DNA from: Georgenia_A wangjunii
Lineage (GTDB): Bacteria; Actinomycetota; Actinomycetes; Actinomycetales; Actinomycetaceae
NCBI RefSeq assembly: GCF_036421915.1
Contig: NZ_JAZGOM010000010.1
Direction: 5' to 3' (one strand)
DNA: 64,000 nt
Part shown: positions 53,834 to 63,331 of the stretch, in pieces
Numbering within the stretch: the stretch's first letter is position 1
Layout: every line of letters begins with the position of its first letter
Translations under genes and position numbers: made by a program
The notes under the pieces: model-generated
Database searches by the model: none
The model's input: the letters and a program-made list of their open reading frames with translations, nothing else
What the model was told of the DNA's origin: nothing

Positions 53834-54697
53834 ATGAGCCTGCCGAACGCCGACCGCACCCACCTGGTGCTCTCGTTGTCCTGCCCGGACCAGCCCGGCA
53901 TCGTCGCCGCGGTGGCCGGGCTGCTCGCCGCGCACGGCGGCAACATCACCGAGTCACAGCAGTTCGGGGACCCGGCGACGGGCCTGTTCTTCATGCGCGT
54001 GCAGGTCGAGACCGCCGCGCCGCGCGCCGAGGTCGAGGCGGCGCTCGCCGAGCTGGCGCAGGGCTTCGGCATGACGTTCACCCTCGACGTCGTCGGCCGC
54101 CCGCTGCGCACCCTCGTCCTCGTCTCGACGGCGGCCCACTGCCTCAACGACCTCGCCTTCCGCGAGCGCAGCGAGCGCCTGCCGATTGACGTCGTCGGTG
54201 TCGTCTCGAACCACACCGTCCTCGCCCCGATGGCGGATTTCTACGGCTACGACTTCCACCACGTGCCGGTGACGAAGGAGACGAAGCCGCAGGCAGAGGC
54301 GGCCCTGCTCGAGCTCGTGCGGGAGCGCGACGTCGAGCTCGTCGTCCTCGCCCGGTACATGCAGGTGCTCTCCGACCCGCTGTGCCGCGAGCTCGCCGGC
54401 AGCATCATCAACATCCACCACTCGTTCCTCCCGAGCTTCAAGGGCGCACGCCCCTACGCCCAGGCGCACGAGCGCGGCGTCAAGCTCATCGGCGCGACCG
54501 CCCACTACGTCACCGCCGACCTCGACGAGGGGCCGATCATCGAGCAGGACGTCGAGCGGGTCGACCACAGCGACGACGTCGCCGAGCTCGTCGCGCTCGG
54601 TGAGGACGTCGAGCGGCGGGTGCTCGCCCGGGCGGTCCGCTGGCACGCGGAGCACCGGGTCCTCCTCGACGGCGGCAGGACAGTCGTCTTCCGCTGA
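53834..54697 (+). CDS. purU: Formyltetrahydrofolate deformylase
   Basis: This 287-residue protein has an N-terminal ACT domain (CPDQPGIVAAVAGLLAAHGG). The C-terminal formyltransferase fold has VVSNHTVLAPMADFYGYDF, the catalytic region NIHHSFLPSFKGARPYAQA and IGATAHYVTADLDEGPIIEQ. It hydrolyses 10-formyl-THF to THF and formate, balancing the one-carbon pool that GlyA and FolD supply from the adjacent operon. The ACT domain suggests amino acid control (methionine/glycine in E. coli). Confidence 0.95.
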   Translation: MSLPNADRTHLVLSLSCPDQPGIVAAVAGLLAAHGGNITESQQFGDPATGLFFMRVQVETAAPRAEVEAALAELAQGFGMTFTLDVVGRPLRTLVLVSTAAHCLNDLAFRERSERLPIDVVGVVSNHTVLAPMADFYGYDFHHVPVTKETKPQAEAALLELVRERDVELVVLARYMQVLSDPLCRELAGSIINIHHSFLPSFKGARPYAQAHERGVKLIGATAHYVTADLDEGPIIEQDVERVDHSDDVAELVALGEDVERRVLARAVRWHAEHRVLLDGGRTVVFR

Positions 54698-55020
54698 CGA
54701 CGCCGGGCCGCCACAGCACGGTTCGGCGGCGCCACGTCCGCCGCAGGCCACGTCCGTCGGAGCGCGACGTCCGCCGCAGTGCGACGACGGCTGGCGACCG
54801 CCACCGCGCTCACGGGTAGCCCGTCCCGCCGACGGTCGGGCCAGGTGCCACGCCCGATCCCGACATTGGCGCGCCCGCTGTTCGCGTCCCGGAGGCGACC
54901 CGTGAGCCCGCCTGCGCAGCGCCCGCCTGCGCACCGACCGAGTGCATTTCTTCACAAACTGCAGGGACGTGCCTTATCGTGGGCCTTCTTTACCTCATCG
55001 AGCGAAGGAAAGGTGGCCCG
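54698..55020. other. Non-coding region between purU and the ROK gene
   Basis: About 320 nt with no convincing gene. The left part holds degenerate short repeats (variants of GCGACGTCCGCCGCAG and CGCCTGCGCA). The right end (54945-55020) is markedly more AT-rich and contains the ROK promoter and candidate operator. Confidence 0.6.
54951..54979 (+). promoter_or_regulatory. Promoter and candidate operator of the ROK regulator gene
   Basis: TTCACA (-35) and TATCGT (-10) with an 18-nt spacer lie ~40 nt before the GTG at 55021. TTCACAAACTG overlaps the -35; ACAAACTG recurs at 56302-56309 before the sugar-binding-protein gene, so both are plausible ROK-protein sites. Confidence 0.5.
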
Positions 55021-56235
55021 GTGGGCGATCCTGTGCGGAGCGGCGACCCAGCTCGCGGCGCGGGGCGGCTGCGGGCACAGAACCGGGCCGACGTCCTCGG
55101 CCTCCTGCGCGAGCGCGGCCCGTTGTCCCGCGCCGACATGGCCCGCGAGCTCGCGCTCTCCCCGACGACGGCCTCGAGCCTCGTCACCGAGCTCGTCGAC
55201 GAGGGCCTCGTCGTCGAGGACGCGGAGCCGGCCCTGCCGCAGCGTCGTGGCCGGCCGGCACGCCGGGTCCGGCTCGCCACCGCCCCCGGGCTCCTCGCCG
55301 GCGTCGACGTCGGCCGGCGGCACGTCAGGGTGGCGCTCGCCGACCGGGACGAGCAGATCCGCGCCGAGCGCGACGTGCCCCTCGCCGTCGGGCACGCCCG
55401 GGAGCTGACGACGGACCTCGTCCTCGACGTCCTCGACGAGCTCCTCGACGAGCTGGGCGCCGGTCGGGGCGACCTCAGCGCGCTCGGGATCGGCCTCCCG
55501 GGACCGTTGGACAGCTCGACGCACCTCATCGGCGTCGGCGCGATCCTCCCCGAGTGGGTGGGCTTCGACGTCGTCTCGGTCCTGCGCGCGGAGCTCGGGA
55601 TCCCCGTCAGCATCGACAACGACGCCAACCTCGGCATGCTCGCGGAGTCGCGGCACGGGGCGGCGCGGGACGTCGCGCACGCCATCTACCTCAAGGTCTC
55701 GACCGGCCTGGGCGCCGGGATCCTCATCAACGGGGCGCTGCACCGCGGAGCGGTCGGCAGCGCCGGTGAGCTCGGGCACACCCCGCTCGACCCCGACGGC
55801 ATCGTGTGCCGCTGCGGCAGCCGCGGGTGCCTCGAGACCGTCGCGTCCGTCACGGCGATCCTCGACATGCTGCGGCCGACGCTCGGTCCGCAGCTCACCC
55901 TCGACGACGTCCTGGCCCTCGCCGCCCGGGGCGACCGGGCCTGCGAGCGCGTCCTCGAGGACGTGGGGCGCAGCATCGGCCGCGGGGTGGCCGTCCTCGG
56001 CAACCTCTTCGACCCTGCGCTCGTCCTGCTCGGCGGGCCGTTGGCGGCCGCGGGTGAGCCGCTGCTCGACGCCGTGCGCGAGACCGTCCGGCGCACGTGC
56101 ATCCCCTCGATCGGGTCACGGCTGCGCGTCGAGGCGTCCGCGCTCGGCGCCCGGGCCGAGGTGCTCGGGGCGGTGTCCCTCGCCGCCGAGGCCGCGCACG
56201 GGGCGCACACGGGAGCGACCGCTGGTCGATCCTGA
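55021..56235 (+). CDS. ROK-family transcriptional regulator (NagC/XylR type)
   Basis: This 404-residue protein has an N-terminal winged helix (NRADVLGLLRERGPLSRADM, LSPTTASSLVTELVDEGLV). The ROK sugar-kinase-like domain has GVDVGRRHVRVALAD, GLPGPLDS, SIDNDANLGMLAE, and the ROK zinc signature with His in ELGHTPLDPD and three Cys in VCRCGSRGCLETVAS. It probably represses the sugar ABC operon downstream and itself. The GTG at 55021 has GGAAAGG 6-7 nt upstream; an earlier GTG at 54979 overlaps the promoter and was rejected. Confidence 0.92.
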   Translation: MGDPVRSGDPARGAGRLRAQNRADVLGLLRERGPLSRADMARELALSPTTASSLVTELVDEGLVVEDAEPALPQRRGRPARRVRLATAPGLLAGVDVGRRHVRVALADRDEQIRAERDVPLAVGHARELTTDLVLDVLDELLDELGAGRGDLSALGIGLPGPLDSSTHLIGVGAILPEWVGFDVVSVLRAELGIPVSIDNDANLGMLAESRHGAARDVAHAIYLKVSTGLGAGILINGALHRGAVGSAGELGHTPLDPDGIVCRCGSRGCLETVASVTAILDMLRPTLGPQLTLDDVLALAARGDRACERVLEDVGRSIGRGVAVLGNLFDPALVLLGGPLAAAGEPLLDAVRETVRRTCIPSIGSRLRVEASALGARAEVLGAVSLAAEAAHGAHTGATAGRS

Positions 56236-56299
56236 GCACTTCGCTCCTCGACGTCGTCGCCCACCCGCCTCGGCGCGGGGTCTGCGGACGTCGTCAAGG

Positions 56300-56316
56300 T
56301 TACAAACTGGTGTCGG
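56300..56316 (+). promoter_or_regulatory. Candidate ROK operator before the sugar ABC transporter operon
   Basis: TTACAAACTGG at 56300-56310 shares ACAAACTG with the ROK gene's own promoter, and AAAC-N8-GTTT forms a dyad just downstream (56304-56319). It lies in the 217-nt gap between the ROK gene and the binding-protein gene. Confidence 0.45.
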
Positions 56317-56452
56317 TTTCCTCCACTAGTTGACGTGATGGGTACCTCATGGGCGAGACTGTCGCCGAGACGCCGACCGGTCCACATCCGGATCGGCCGA
56401 GGCCGAGGCTCGACGCCCGGCCCGGAGACGATGAAGTTTCGAAGGAGTGACG

Positions 56453-57739
56453 ATGCGACGCACGACAGTGGTAGCGGCCCTCGCAGCAGCCAGCCTGGCG
56501 CTGACGGCCTGCGGCAGCGACGACGGCGGCACGGACGGCGCGACTGACGCGGGTGACAACGGGACCGGGGGCGGAGGCGGCGGCGAGGTCGAGGTCTTCA
56601 CCTGGTGGGCGGCGGGATCCGAGCTCGCCGGCCTCGAGGCCATGGTGGCCGTCTTCGAGGAGCAGCACCCGGACGTCGAGTTCATCAACGGGGCCGTCGC
56701 CGGTGGTGCCGGCTCCGCCGCGAAGGACCTCCTGCAGTCGCGGCTGCAGGCGAACGACCCGCCGGACACGTTCCAGGCGCACGCCGGTGAGGAGCTCGCC
56801 GACTACATCGGCGCCGGCCAGCTCGAGGACGTCTCCGACCTCTACGAGGAGTTCGGGCTCACCGACGCCTTCCCGCAGGACCTCATCGACCTCCTCACGG
56901 TCGACGGCGCCATCTACTCGGTGCCCTCGAACATCCACCGCTCGAACGTCGTGTGGGCCAACCCGACCGTCCTCGAGGGCGCCGGGCTCGACCCGGCCGA
57001 GGTCCCCGCGGACATGGACGAGTGGTTCGAGGCGCTCGACGCCGTCCAGGCCGCCGGCCAGGTCCCGCTCTCGGTCGCCACGACGTGGACCCAGGTCAAC
57101 CTCCTCGAGACGGTCCTCATGGCCGGTCTCGGCGCCGAGGCCTACAACGGCCTGTGGGACGGGTCGACCGACTGGGAGGGCGCCGAGGTCACGGCCGCTC
57201 TCGAGGACTTCGAGAAGCTCATGAGCTACACGAACACCGACCGCGACGGCCTCGACTGGCCCGAGGCGACGCAGATGGTCATCGACGGCACCGCCGCGTA
57301 CAACGTCATGGGCGACTGGGCCGTGGCCGCGTTCGAGGAGCAGGGCGTCGAGGACTTCGTGCACTTCCCGGTCCCCGGTACGGACGGCATGTTCGGCTTC
57401 CTCGCCGACTCCTTCACCCTGCCGGTCGGCGCCCCGAACCCGGACGGCGCGAGGGCGTGGCTCGAGACCGTCGGCTCCCTCGACGGCCAGGTGGCCTTCA
57501 ACCAGGCCAAGGGCTCCATCCCGGCGCGGACCGACGCCGACCCGGCCGACTTCTCCGAGTACCAGCAGACCGCCATCGACTCCTACGGCCAGGACGCGAT
57601 CGTGCCCTCGCTCGCGCACGGCGCGGCCAGCTCGATCTCGGTGCTCAACGCGATCTCCGACGCGACGAGCAAGTTCACGGTGGGTGCCTCCGACCTCGCG
57701 GCGTACCAGAGCGAGCTCGCGGCGGCGGTCGCGGGCTGA
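56453..57739 (+). CDS. CUT1-type sugar ABC transporter substrate-binding lipoprotein
   Basis: This 428-residue protein has a lipoprotein signal (RRTTVVAALAAASLALTAC) and a Gly/Asp-rich linker. The family-1 extracellular solute-binding domain includes EVFTWWAAGSELAGLEAMV, QAHAGEELADYIGAG, VPSNIHRSNVVWANP and MGDWAVAAFEEQ. The sugar is unknown. AAGGAG lies 6 nt before the ATG at 56453. It is first gene of a three-gene transporter set without an ATPase; a shared MsiK-type ATPase elsewhere is likely. Confidence 0.93.
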   Translation: MRRTTVVAALAAASLALTACGSDDGGTDGATDAGDNGTGGGGGGEVEVFTWWAAGSELAGLEAMVAVFEEQHPDVEFINGAVAGGAGSAAKDLLQSRLQANDPPDTFQAHAGEELADYIGAGQLEDVSDLYEEFGLTDAFPQDLIDLLTVDGAIYSVPSNIHRSNVVWANPTVLEGAGLDPAEVPADMDEWFEALDAVQAAGQVPLSVATTWTQVNLLETVLMAGLGAEAYNGLWDGSTDWEGAEVTAALEDFEKLMSYTNTDRDGLDWPEATQMVIDGTAAYNVMGDWAVAAFEEQGVEDFVHFPVPGTDGMFGFLADSFTLPVGAPNPDGARAWLETVGSLDGQVAFNQAKGSIPARTDADPADFSEYQQTAIDSYGQDAIVPSLAHGAASSISVLNAISDATSKFTVGASDLAAYQSELAAAVAG

Positions 57740-57767
57740 TCCGCTGACCGTCTAGGCAGTGCTGTGC

Positions 57768-57789
57768 GGGCCGGACACCAGTCCGGCCC
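57768..57789 (+). terminator. Hairpin between the sugar-binding-protein and permease genes, abutting a sequence gap
   Basis: Arms 57768-57776 and 57781-57789 form a perfect 9-bp GC stem with an ACCA loop, 28 nt after the stop. The unresolved base at 57790 follows at once. It resembles the attenuating hairpins often found after ABC binding-protein genes. Confidence 0.6.
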
Positions 57790-57790
57790 N
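57790..57790. other. Single N: probable assembly gap hiding a permease start
   Basis: The base is unresolved. Coding sequence for the first membrane helix of the permease begins immediately after it, with no start codon, ribosome binding site or cytoplasmic N-terminus available. Sequence appears to be missing, and the adjacent hairpin is a likely cause. Confidence 0.7.
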
Positions 57791-58663
57791 CCCGTCCTCC
57801 TCCTCACCCCCTCGCTCATCCTCATCGGCGTCTTCGTCTACGGCCTCATCGGGGCGAACTTCCTCACGTCGACGACCGACAACCACACCGCCCCGCAGGC
57901 GACCGGTCAGGCACCGGTCGACGGGGTCGGCTTCGAGAACTACTTCGCCCTCCTCGCGGACGAGGCCTTCCAGCACTCGCTGAAGAACCTCCTCCTCTAC
58001 ACCGTCGTCTTCCTCGTCGGCACGATGGTGCTCGGGTTCGTCTGGGCCTGGCTGCTCGACAAGCCCATCAAGGGTGAGGGCATCTTCCGCTCGGTCTACC
58101 TCTTCCCCATGGCGGTGTCCTTCGTCGCCTCGGGAGTCGTGTGGCGCTGGCTCCTCAACTCCAACGAGGGCGAGCGGGCGAGCGGGCTCAACCGTCTCTT
58201 CCAGATGACGGGGCTCGACTTCCTCCAGAACCCCTGGTGGAACAACGTCTCGTGGGGCATCGCCGCGATCGCCATCCCGGCGATCTGGCAGCTCTCCGGT
58301 TACGTCATGGCGCTCTTCCTCGCCGGGTTCCGCGGGATCCCCGAGGAGCTGCGTGAGGCGGGACGCATCGACGGTGCCTCCGAGTGGAAGCTCTACCGCC
58401 ACGTCCTCTTCCCGCAGCTCTCGCCGGTGGCGCTGAGCGCGCTCGTCATCGTCGGTCACATGTCGCTCAAGGCGTTCGACCTCATCATGTCGATCTCGAA
58501 GCCCGCGAACTACCAGACCAAGGTGCCCGCCATCGACATGTACGTGTACAAGTCGAGCTTCGACTACGCGAACTCCGCCGCTGTCGGCTCGATCCTGCTC
58601 ATCATCGTCGCGGCGGTCATCATCCCGTACCTCATCCACAACGCCCGGGCGGAGAAGCGCTGA
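57791..58663 (+). CDS. Sugar ABC transporter permease, CUT1 (MalF-like), 5' end lost in gap
   Basis: The 290 visible residues have six membrane helices, starting inside helix 1 (LLLTPSLILIGVFVYGLIG). The EAA loop EELREAGRIDGASEWKLYRH interacts with the ATPase. The usual 15-30-residue basic N-terminus and the start codon are absent, because the sequence is interrupted by the N at 57790. The frame can be extended to a GTG at 57764 only through the hairpin, which is implausible. The next permease starts after one base. Confidence 0.88.
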   Translation, partial: PVLLLTPSLILIGVFVYGLIGANFLTSTTDNHTAPQATGQAPVDGVGFENYFALLADEAFQHSLKNLLLYTVVFLVGTMVLGFVWAWLLDKPIKGEGIFRSVYLFPMAVSFVASGVVWRWLLNSNEGERASGLNRLFQMTGLDFLQNPWWNNVSWGIAAIAIPAIWQLSGYVMALFLAGFRGIPEELREAGRIDGASEWKLYRHVLFPQLSPVALSALVIVGHMSLKAFDLIMSISKPANYQTKVPAIDMYVYKSSFDYANSAAVGSILLIIVAAVIIPYLIHNARAEKR

Positions 58664-58664
58664 C

Positions 58665-59594
<930 letters not shown>

Positions 59595-59991
59595 GCGTCC
59601 GTCACCCCGGCAGGGGCGTCCCCGCACCGCGGGGGCGCCCCTGCGGCGTTCCCACGGGCGGGCGCGACCGCCGTCGGGAGCGGGCAGCGGGCGTCGTCCG
59701 GCACGGCCGAAACCACACCGTCGGGTGGGCGCACGACCGGCCAGGCGGGCACGACCGTCGCCCGCAGCCACCATCCGCCGCCCGCACGGCCACCACCGCC
59801 GTCGGGCACCTCTGCACCCGCCGCCCGGGCGGCCCACCCGGCGTCGGGCACGACCGCATGGCGGTGCACATCACCCTCCCCAGCCTGGTCACGACGCCGG
59901 CCGCCCCATGTCGTCGCGGTAGATTGGGACCTCCCCCGCAGGCAGCGAGCGAGCGCCCCGGCGCACACGCACAGGGGCCACGAGGAGGAAC
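59595..59991. other. Non-coding region between the sugar ABC operon and prfC
   Basis: About 400 nt. After the terminator it holds GC-rich sequence with several degenerate copies of CGTCGGGCACGACCG-like words and no gene I can support. The last ~75 nt contain TAGATT at 59920-59925, a likely -10 element for prfC with a ~60-nt leader, and the prfC ribosome binding site GAGGAGG. Confidence 0.6.
59610..59644 (+). terminator. Terminator hairpin of the sugar ABC operon
   Basis: Arms 59610-59625 and 59629-59644 form a 16-bp stem with one G-U pair and a 3-nt loop, starting 15 nt after the stop codon. Confidence 0.8.
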
Positions 59992-61590
59992 GTGCAGGAC
60001 GACGTCAGGACGACCGCGAGCACGGACGTGACGGCGCAGGCCTCACGCCGGCGTGCGTTCGCCGTCATCAGCCACCCCGACGCGGGAAAGTCCACCCTCA
60101 CCGAGGCGCTGGCCCTCCACACGCACGCCATCACCGAGGCCGGCCACGTGAGCGGCAAGACCGGGCGCCGCCACACCGTCTCGGACTGGATGTCGATCGA
60201 GCAGGACCGCGGGATCTCCATCACGTCGGCCTCGCTCCAGCTCACCTACCGCGACACCGTCCTCAACCTCGTCGACACCCCCGGCCACGCCGACTTCTCC
60301 GAGGACACGTACCGCGTGCTCGCGGCCGTCGACGCCGCGGTCATGCTCATCGACGCCGCCAAGGGCCTCGAGCCGCAGACGATGAAGCTGTTCGCGGTCT
60401 GCAAGCACCGCGGGATCCCGATCATCGCTGTCATCAACAAGTGGGACCGGCCCGGCCGCGAGGCCCTCGAGCTCATGGACGAGATCGCGGACCGCACCGG
60501 GCTCACGCCGACGCCGCTCACGTGGCCCGTCGGCATCGCGGGCGACTTCCGCGGCGTGCTCGACCGGCGCACCGGTGAGTACGTGCGCTTCACCCACACG
60601 GCGGGCGGCGCCCACATCGCGCCCGAGGAGCGGTTCTCCGCCGAGGAGGCCGCCGCGAGCGAGGGGCAGGCGTGGATCGACGCCGTCGAGGAGGCCGACC
60701 TGCTCGGCGTCTCGGGCGGCGACCACGACCAGGAGACGTTCCTGGCGGGTGTCTCGGCGCCCGTCCTCTTCGCCTCCGCCGTCCGGAACTTCGGCGTGCA
60801 CGGCCTCCTCGACGTCCTCGTCGACCTCGCCCCCTCCCCCGGCGACCGGCCCACCGCCGACGGCGGCACCCAGTCCGTCGAGGACCCGTTCAGCGCGTTC
60901 GTCTTCAAGATGCAGGCGGGGATGGACACCGCGCACCGCGACCGGCTCGCCTTCATCCGGGTGTGCTCCGGGGTCTTCGAGCGCGGCATGGTCGTCACGT
61001 CGTCCCGGACGGGGCGCCCGTTCGCGACGAAGTACGCGCAGCAGGCGTTCGGCCGGGACCGCACGGGGATCGAGCGGGCCTACCCGGGCGACGTCGTCGG
61101 GCTCGTCAACGCCTCCGACCTCCAGGTCGGGGACTCCCTCTACGTCGACAAGCCGGTGACGTACCCGCCGCTGCCGACGTTCGCGCCCGAGCACTTCACC
61201 GTGTGCCGCGCGGCGGACGCGGGTCGGTACAAGCAGTTCCGGCGCGGCATCGCCCAGCTCGGCGCGGAGGGGGTTGTGCAGATCCTGCGCTCAGACCTGC
61301 GCGGGGAGCAGGCGCCGGTGCTCGCCGCCGTCGGGCCCATGCAGTTCGAGGTGGCGGAGTCGCGCATGGCGACCGAGTTCAACGCGCCGGTGCACCTCGA
61401 GACGCTCCCCTACAGCCTGGCCATGCGCACGACGCGCGAGTGGAGCGCGGTCCTGGCCGGCGAGATCGGCGTCGAGGTCCTCGAGCGGCCCGACGGCGAG
61501 CTCCTCGCGCTCTTCCCGGACAAGTGGCGCCTCCAGTCGGTGCTCCGCCGTCACCCCGACGCCGACCTCACCCCGCTCGTCGCCGCCTGA
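59992..61590 (+). CDS. prfC: Peptide chain release factor 3
   Basis: This 532-residue translational GTPase has G1 SHPDAGKSTLTEAL, G2 around QDRGISITSA, G3 DTPGHADFSED and G4 NKWDRPGRE, then the RF3 domains II and III (QILRSDLRGEQAPVLAAVGP, then QFEVAESRMATEFN). RF3 recycles RF1 and RF2 from the ribosome after peptide release. The GTG at 59992 has GAGGAGG 4 nt upstream. Length is normal for RF3. Confidence 0.95.
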   Translation: MQDDVRTTASTDVTAQASRRRAFAVISHPDAGKSTLTEALALHTHAITEAGHVSGKTGRRHTVSDWMSIEQDRGISITSASLQLTYRDTVLNLVDTPGHADFSEDTYRVLAAVDAAVMLIDAAKGLEPQTMKLFAVCKHRGIPIIAVINKWDRPGREALELMDEIADRTGLTPTPLTWPVGIAGDFRGVLDRRTGEYVRFTHTAGGAHIAPEERFSAEEAAASEGQAWIDAVEEADLLGVSGGDHDQETFLAGVSAPVLFASAVRNFGVHGLLDVLVDLAPSPGDRPTADGGTQSVEDPFSAFVFKMQAGMDTAHRDRLAFIRVCSGVFERGMVVTSSRTGRPFATKYAQQAFGRDRTGIERAYPGDVVGLVNASDLQVGDSLYVDKPVTYPPLPTFAPEHFTVCRAADAGRYKQFRRGIAQLGAEGVVQILRSDLRGEQAPVLAAVGPMQFEVAESRMATEFNAPVHLETLPYSLAMRTTREWSAVLAGEIGVEVLERPDGELLALFPDKWRLQSVLRRHPDADLTPLVAA

Positions 61591-61598
61591 CCTTGCGC

Positions 61599-61620
61599 GC
61601 CGGGTGCTTCTGCGCCCGGC
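61599..61620 (+). terminator. Hairpin between prfC and the SulP gene
   Basis: Arms 61599-61607 and 61612-61620 form a 9-bp stem with one G-U pair and a TTCT loop, 8 nt after the prfC stop and just upstream of the AAGGAG of the next gene. It acts as terminator or attenuator. Confidence 0.5.
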
Positions 61621-61643
61621 ACCTCGGAGCCCAAGGAGTTCCC

Positions 61644-63215
61644 ATGACCTCTCCGCTGCCCTCGTCCACGCCCGCTCGCCAGACCCCGGAGGAGCGGCGC
61701 GAGGCCCGCAGCGCCGACGTCACGTCGGTCATGGGCGCGCTCCGGTCCCCGAAGCGGCTGAAGACCGAGGTGCTCGCCGGCCTCGTCGTCGCGCTCGCGC
61801 TCATCCCGGAGGCGATCTCGTTCTCGATCATCGCCGGGGTCGACCCGCGCGTCGGGCTCTTCGCCTCGTTCACCATGGCCGTCTCGATCGCGTTCCTCGG
61901 TGGCCGGCCGGCGATGATCTCGGCGGCGACCGGGGCGATCGCGCTCGTCATCGCGCCGGTCATGCGCGACCACGGCATGGACTACCTCATCGCCACCGTC
62001 ATCCTCGGCGGCCTCATCCAGGTGGTCCTCGGGCTCCTCGGCGTCGCCCGGCTCACGCGCTTCATCCCGCGCAGCGTCATGATCGGCTTCGTCAACGCCC
62101 TGGCGATCCTCATCTTCACGGCGCAGCTCCCCTACCTCACGGGCGTGGGCTGGCCGGTCTACGCGATGGTCGCCGTCGGCATCGCGATCATGGTGCTGCT
62201 GCCCCGGCTGACGACGGTCGTACCCGCGCCGCTCGTCGCGATCGTGCTGCTGACGGGCGTAACCCTGCTGGCCGCTCTCGACGTGCCGGACGTCAGCGAC
62301 CAGGGCGACCTGCCGGAGTCGTTGCCGTCTCTGTTCTTCCCGGACGTGCCGCTCACTCTCGAGACCCTCGAGATCATCGCCCCGTACGCGATCGCCATGG
62401 CGCTCGTCGGCCTCATGGAGTCGCTCATGACGGCCAAGCTCGTCGACGACGTGACTGACACGCACTCGAACAAGACCCGCGAGTCGCTCGGCCAGGGTGC
62501 GGCGAACGTCATCACCGGCTTCTTCGGGGGCATGGGCGGGTGCGCGATGATCGGCCAGACGATGATCAACGTCAAGGTCTCGGGAGCGCGGACCCGCATC
62601 TCGACGTTCCTCGCCGGCGTGTTCCTGCTCATCCTCGTCGTCGGGCTCGGCGACGTCGTCGGGCTCATCCCCATGGCCGCCCTCGTGGCCGTCATGGTCA
62701 TGGTCGCGGTCGGGACGTTCGACTGGCACTCCGTGCGCCCGTCCACGCTGCGCCGGATGCCGCGGTCCGAGACGACGGTCATGGTCGTGACGGTCGCCGT
62801 CACCGTGCTCACGCACAACCTCGCCTACGGCGTCGTCACGGGCGTCGTCGTCGCCGCGCTCATGTTCGCGCGGCGCGTCGCCCACTTCACCCAGGTGGTC
62901 GACGTCGACACCGCCCACTTCACCCAGGTGGTCGACGTCGACCACCCCGACGACGACACCCGCGTCTACGCCGTCGTCGGGGAGCTGTTCTGGGCCTCGA
63001 GCAACGACCTCGTCTACCAGTTCGACTACACGGGCGACCCCGCGAACGTCGTCATCGACATGTCCGGCTCCCACATCTGGGACGCGTCGACCGTGGCGAC
63101 GCTCGACGCCATCGTCACGAAGTACGCAGCCAAGGGGAAGACGGCGACGATCGTCGGGATGAACGAGGCGAGCGCCGAGCGCCACCAGCGCCTCGCGGGG
63201 CACCTCGGAGGCTGA
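61644..63215 (+). CDS. SulP-family anion transporter with STAS domain
   Basis: This 523-residue protein has an SLC26/SulP membrane domain with VLAGLVVALALIPEAISFSI (helix 1 motif), SAATGAIALVIAPVM, IPRSVMIGFVNALAILIF and GFFGGMGGCAMIGQTMIN. A C-terminal STAS domain follows (~420-523, NVVIDMSGSHIWDASTVATL). The substrate is probably sulfate, bicarbonate or another anion. The linker to STAS contains an exact 11-codon tandem duplication (62880-62945). AAGGAG lies ~5 nt before the ATG at 61644. Confidence 0.92.
   Translation: MTSPLPSSTPARQTPEERREARSADVTSVMGALRSPKRLKTEVLAGLVVALALIPEAISFSIIAGVDPRVGLFASFTMAVSIAFLGGRPAMISAATGAIALVIAPVMRDHGMDYLIATVILGGLIQVVLGLLGVARLTRFIPRSVMIGFVNALAILIFTAQLPYLTGVGWPVYAMVAVGIAIMVLLPRLTTVVPAPLVAIVLLTGVTLLAALDVPDVSDQGDLPESLPSLFFPDVPLTLETLEIIAPYAIAMALVGLMESLMTAKLVDDVTDTHSNKTRESLGQGAANVITGFFGGMGGCAMIGQTMINVKVSGARTRISTFLAGVFLLILVVGLGDVVGLIPMAALVAVMVMVAVGTFDWHSVRPSTLRRMPRSETTVMVVTVAVTVLTHNLAYGVVTGVVVAALMFARRVAHFTQVVDVDTAHFTQVVDVDHPDDDTRVYAVVGELFWASSNDLVYQFDYTGDPANVVIDMSGSHIWDASTVATLDAIVTKYAAKGKTATIVGMNEASAERHQRLAGHLGG
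62880..62945 (+). repeat. 33-bp tandem duplication in the SulP gene
   Basis: Units 62880-62912 and 62913-62945 are identical over their first 30 nt and differ only in the last codon (ACC/CAC). They encode AHFTQVVDVDT and AHFTQVVDVDH, in frame, at the junction of the membrane and STAS domains. Confidence 0.9.
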
Positions 63216-63274
63216 GCGGCCGTGGCCCCCGCGGGCCGGCGCTGGCTCGCGCTCGGTGCGGCTTGCGTGTCTGT

Positions 63275-63291
63275 CCACCCCTCGGGGGTGG
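63275..63291. terminator. Short hairpin downstream of the SulP gene
   Basis: A perfect 7-bp stem (63275-63281 with 63285-63291) with a TCG loop lies 60 nt after the SulP stop and ~30 nt before the next -10 element. It could terminate sulP or act in the next promoter. Confidence 0.4.
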
Positions 63292-63319
63292 CTTCGTGCT
63301 TGATGTCAGACCCTCGTTC

Positions 63320-63325
63320 TAGGGT
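63320..63325 (+). promoter_or_regulatory. -10 element TAGGGT, leaderless promoter of the DUF222/HNH-type gene
   Basis: TAGGGT then 6 nt (GGACAC) then the ATG at 63332; no ribosome binding site. Confidence 0.6.
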
Positions 63326-63331
63326 GGACAC

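Noticed and set aside
54979..55020. Earlier GTG start for the ROK regulator
   Set aside because: It coincides with the predicted -10 element; GGAAAGG precedes the GTG at 55021.
57764..57790. GTG at 57764 as start of the MalF-like permease
   Set aside because: It would translate through the hairpin and the N, has no ribosome binding site and gives an N-terminus unlike the family.
59645..59900. Possible gene in the GC-rich gap before prfC
   Set aside because: Open frames here have random composition, no ribosome binding site and contain degenerate repeats of CGTCGGGCACGACCG type.
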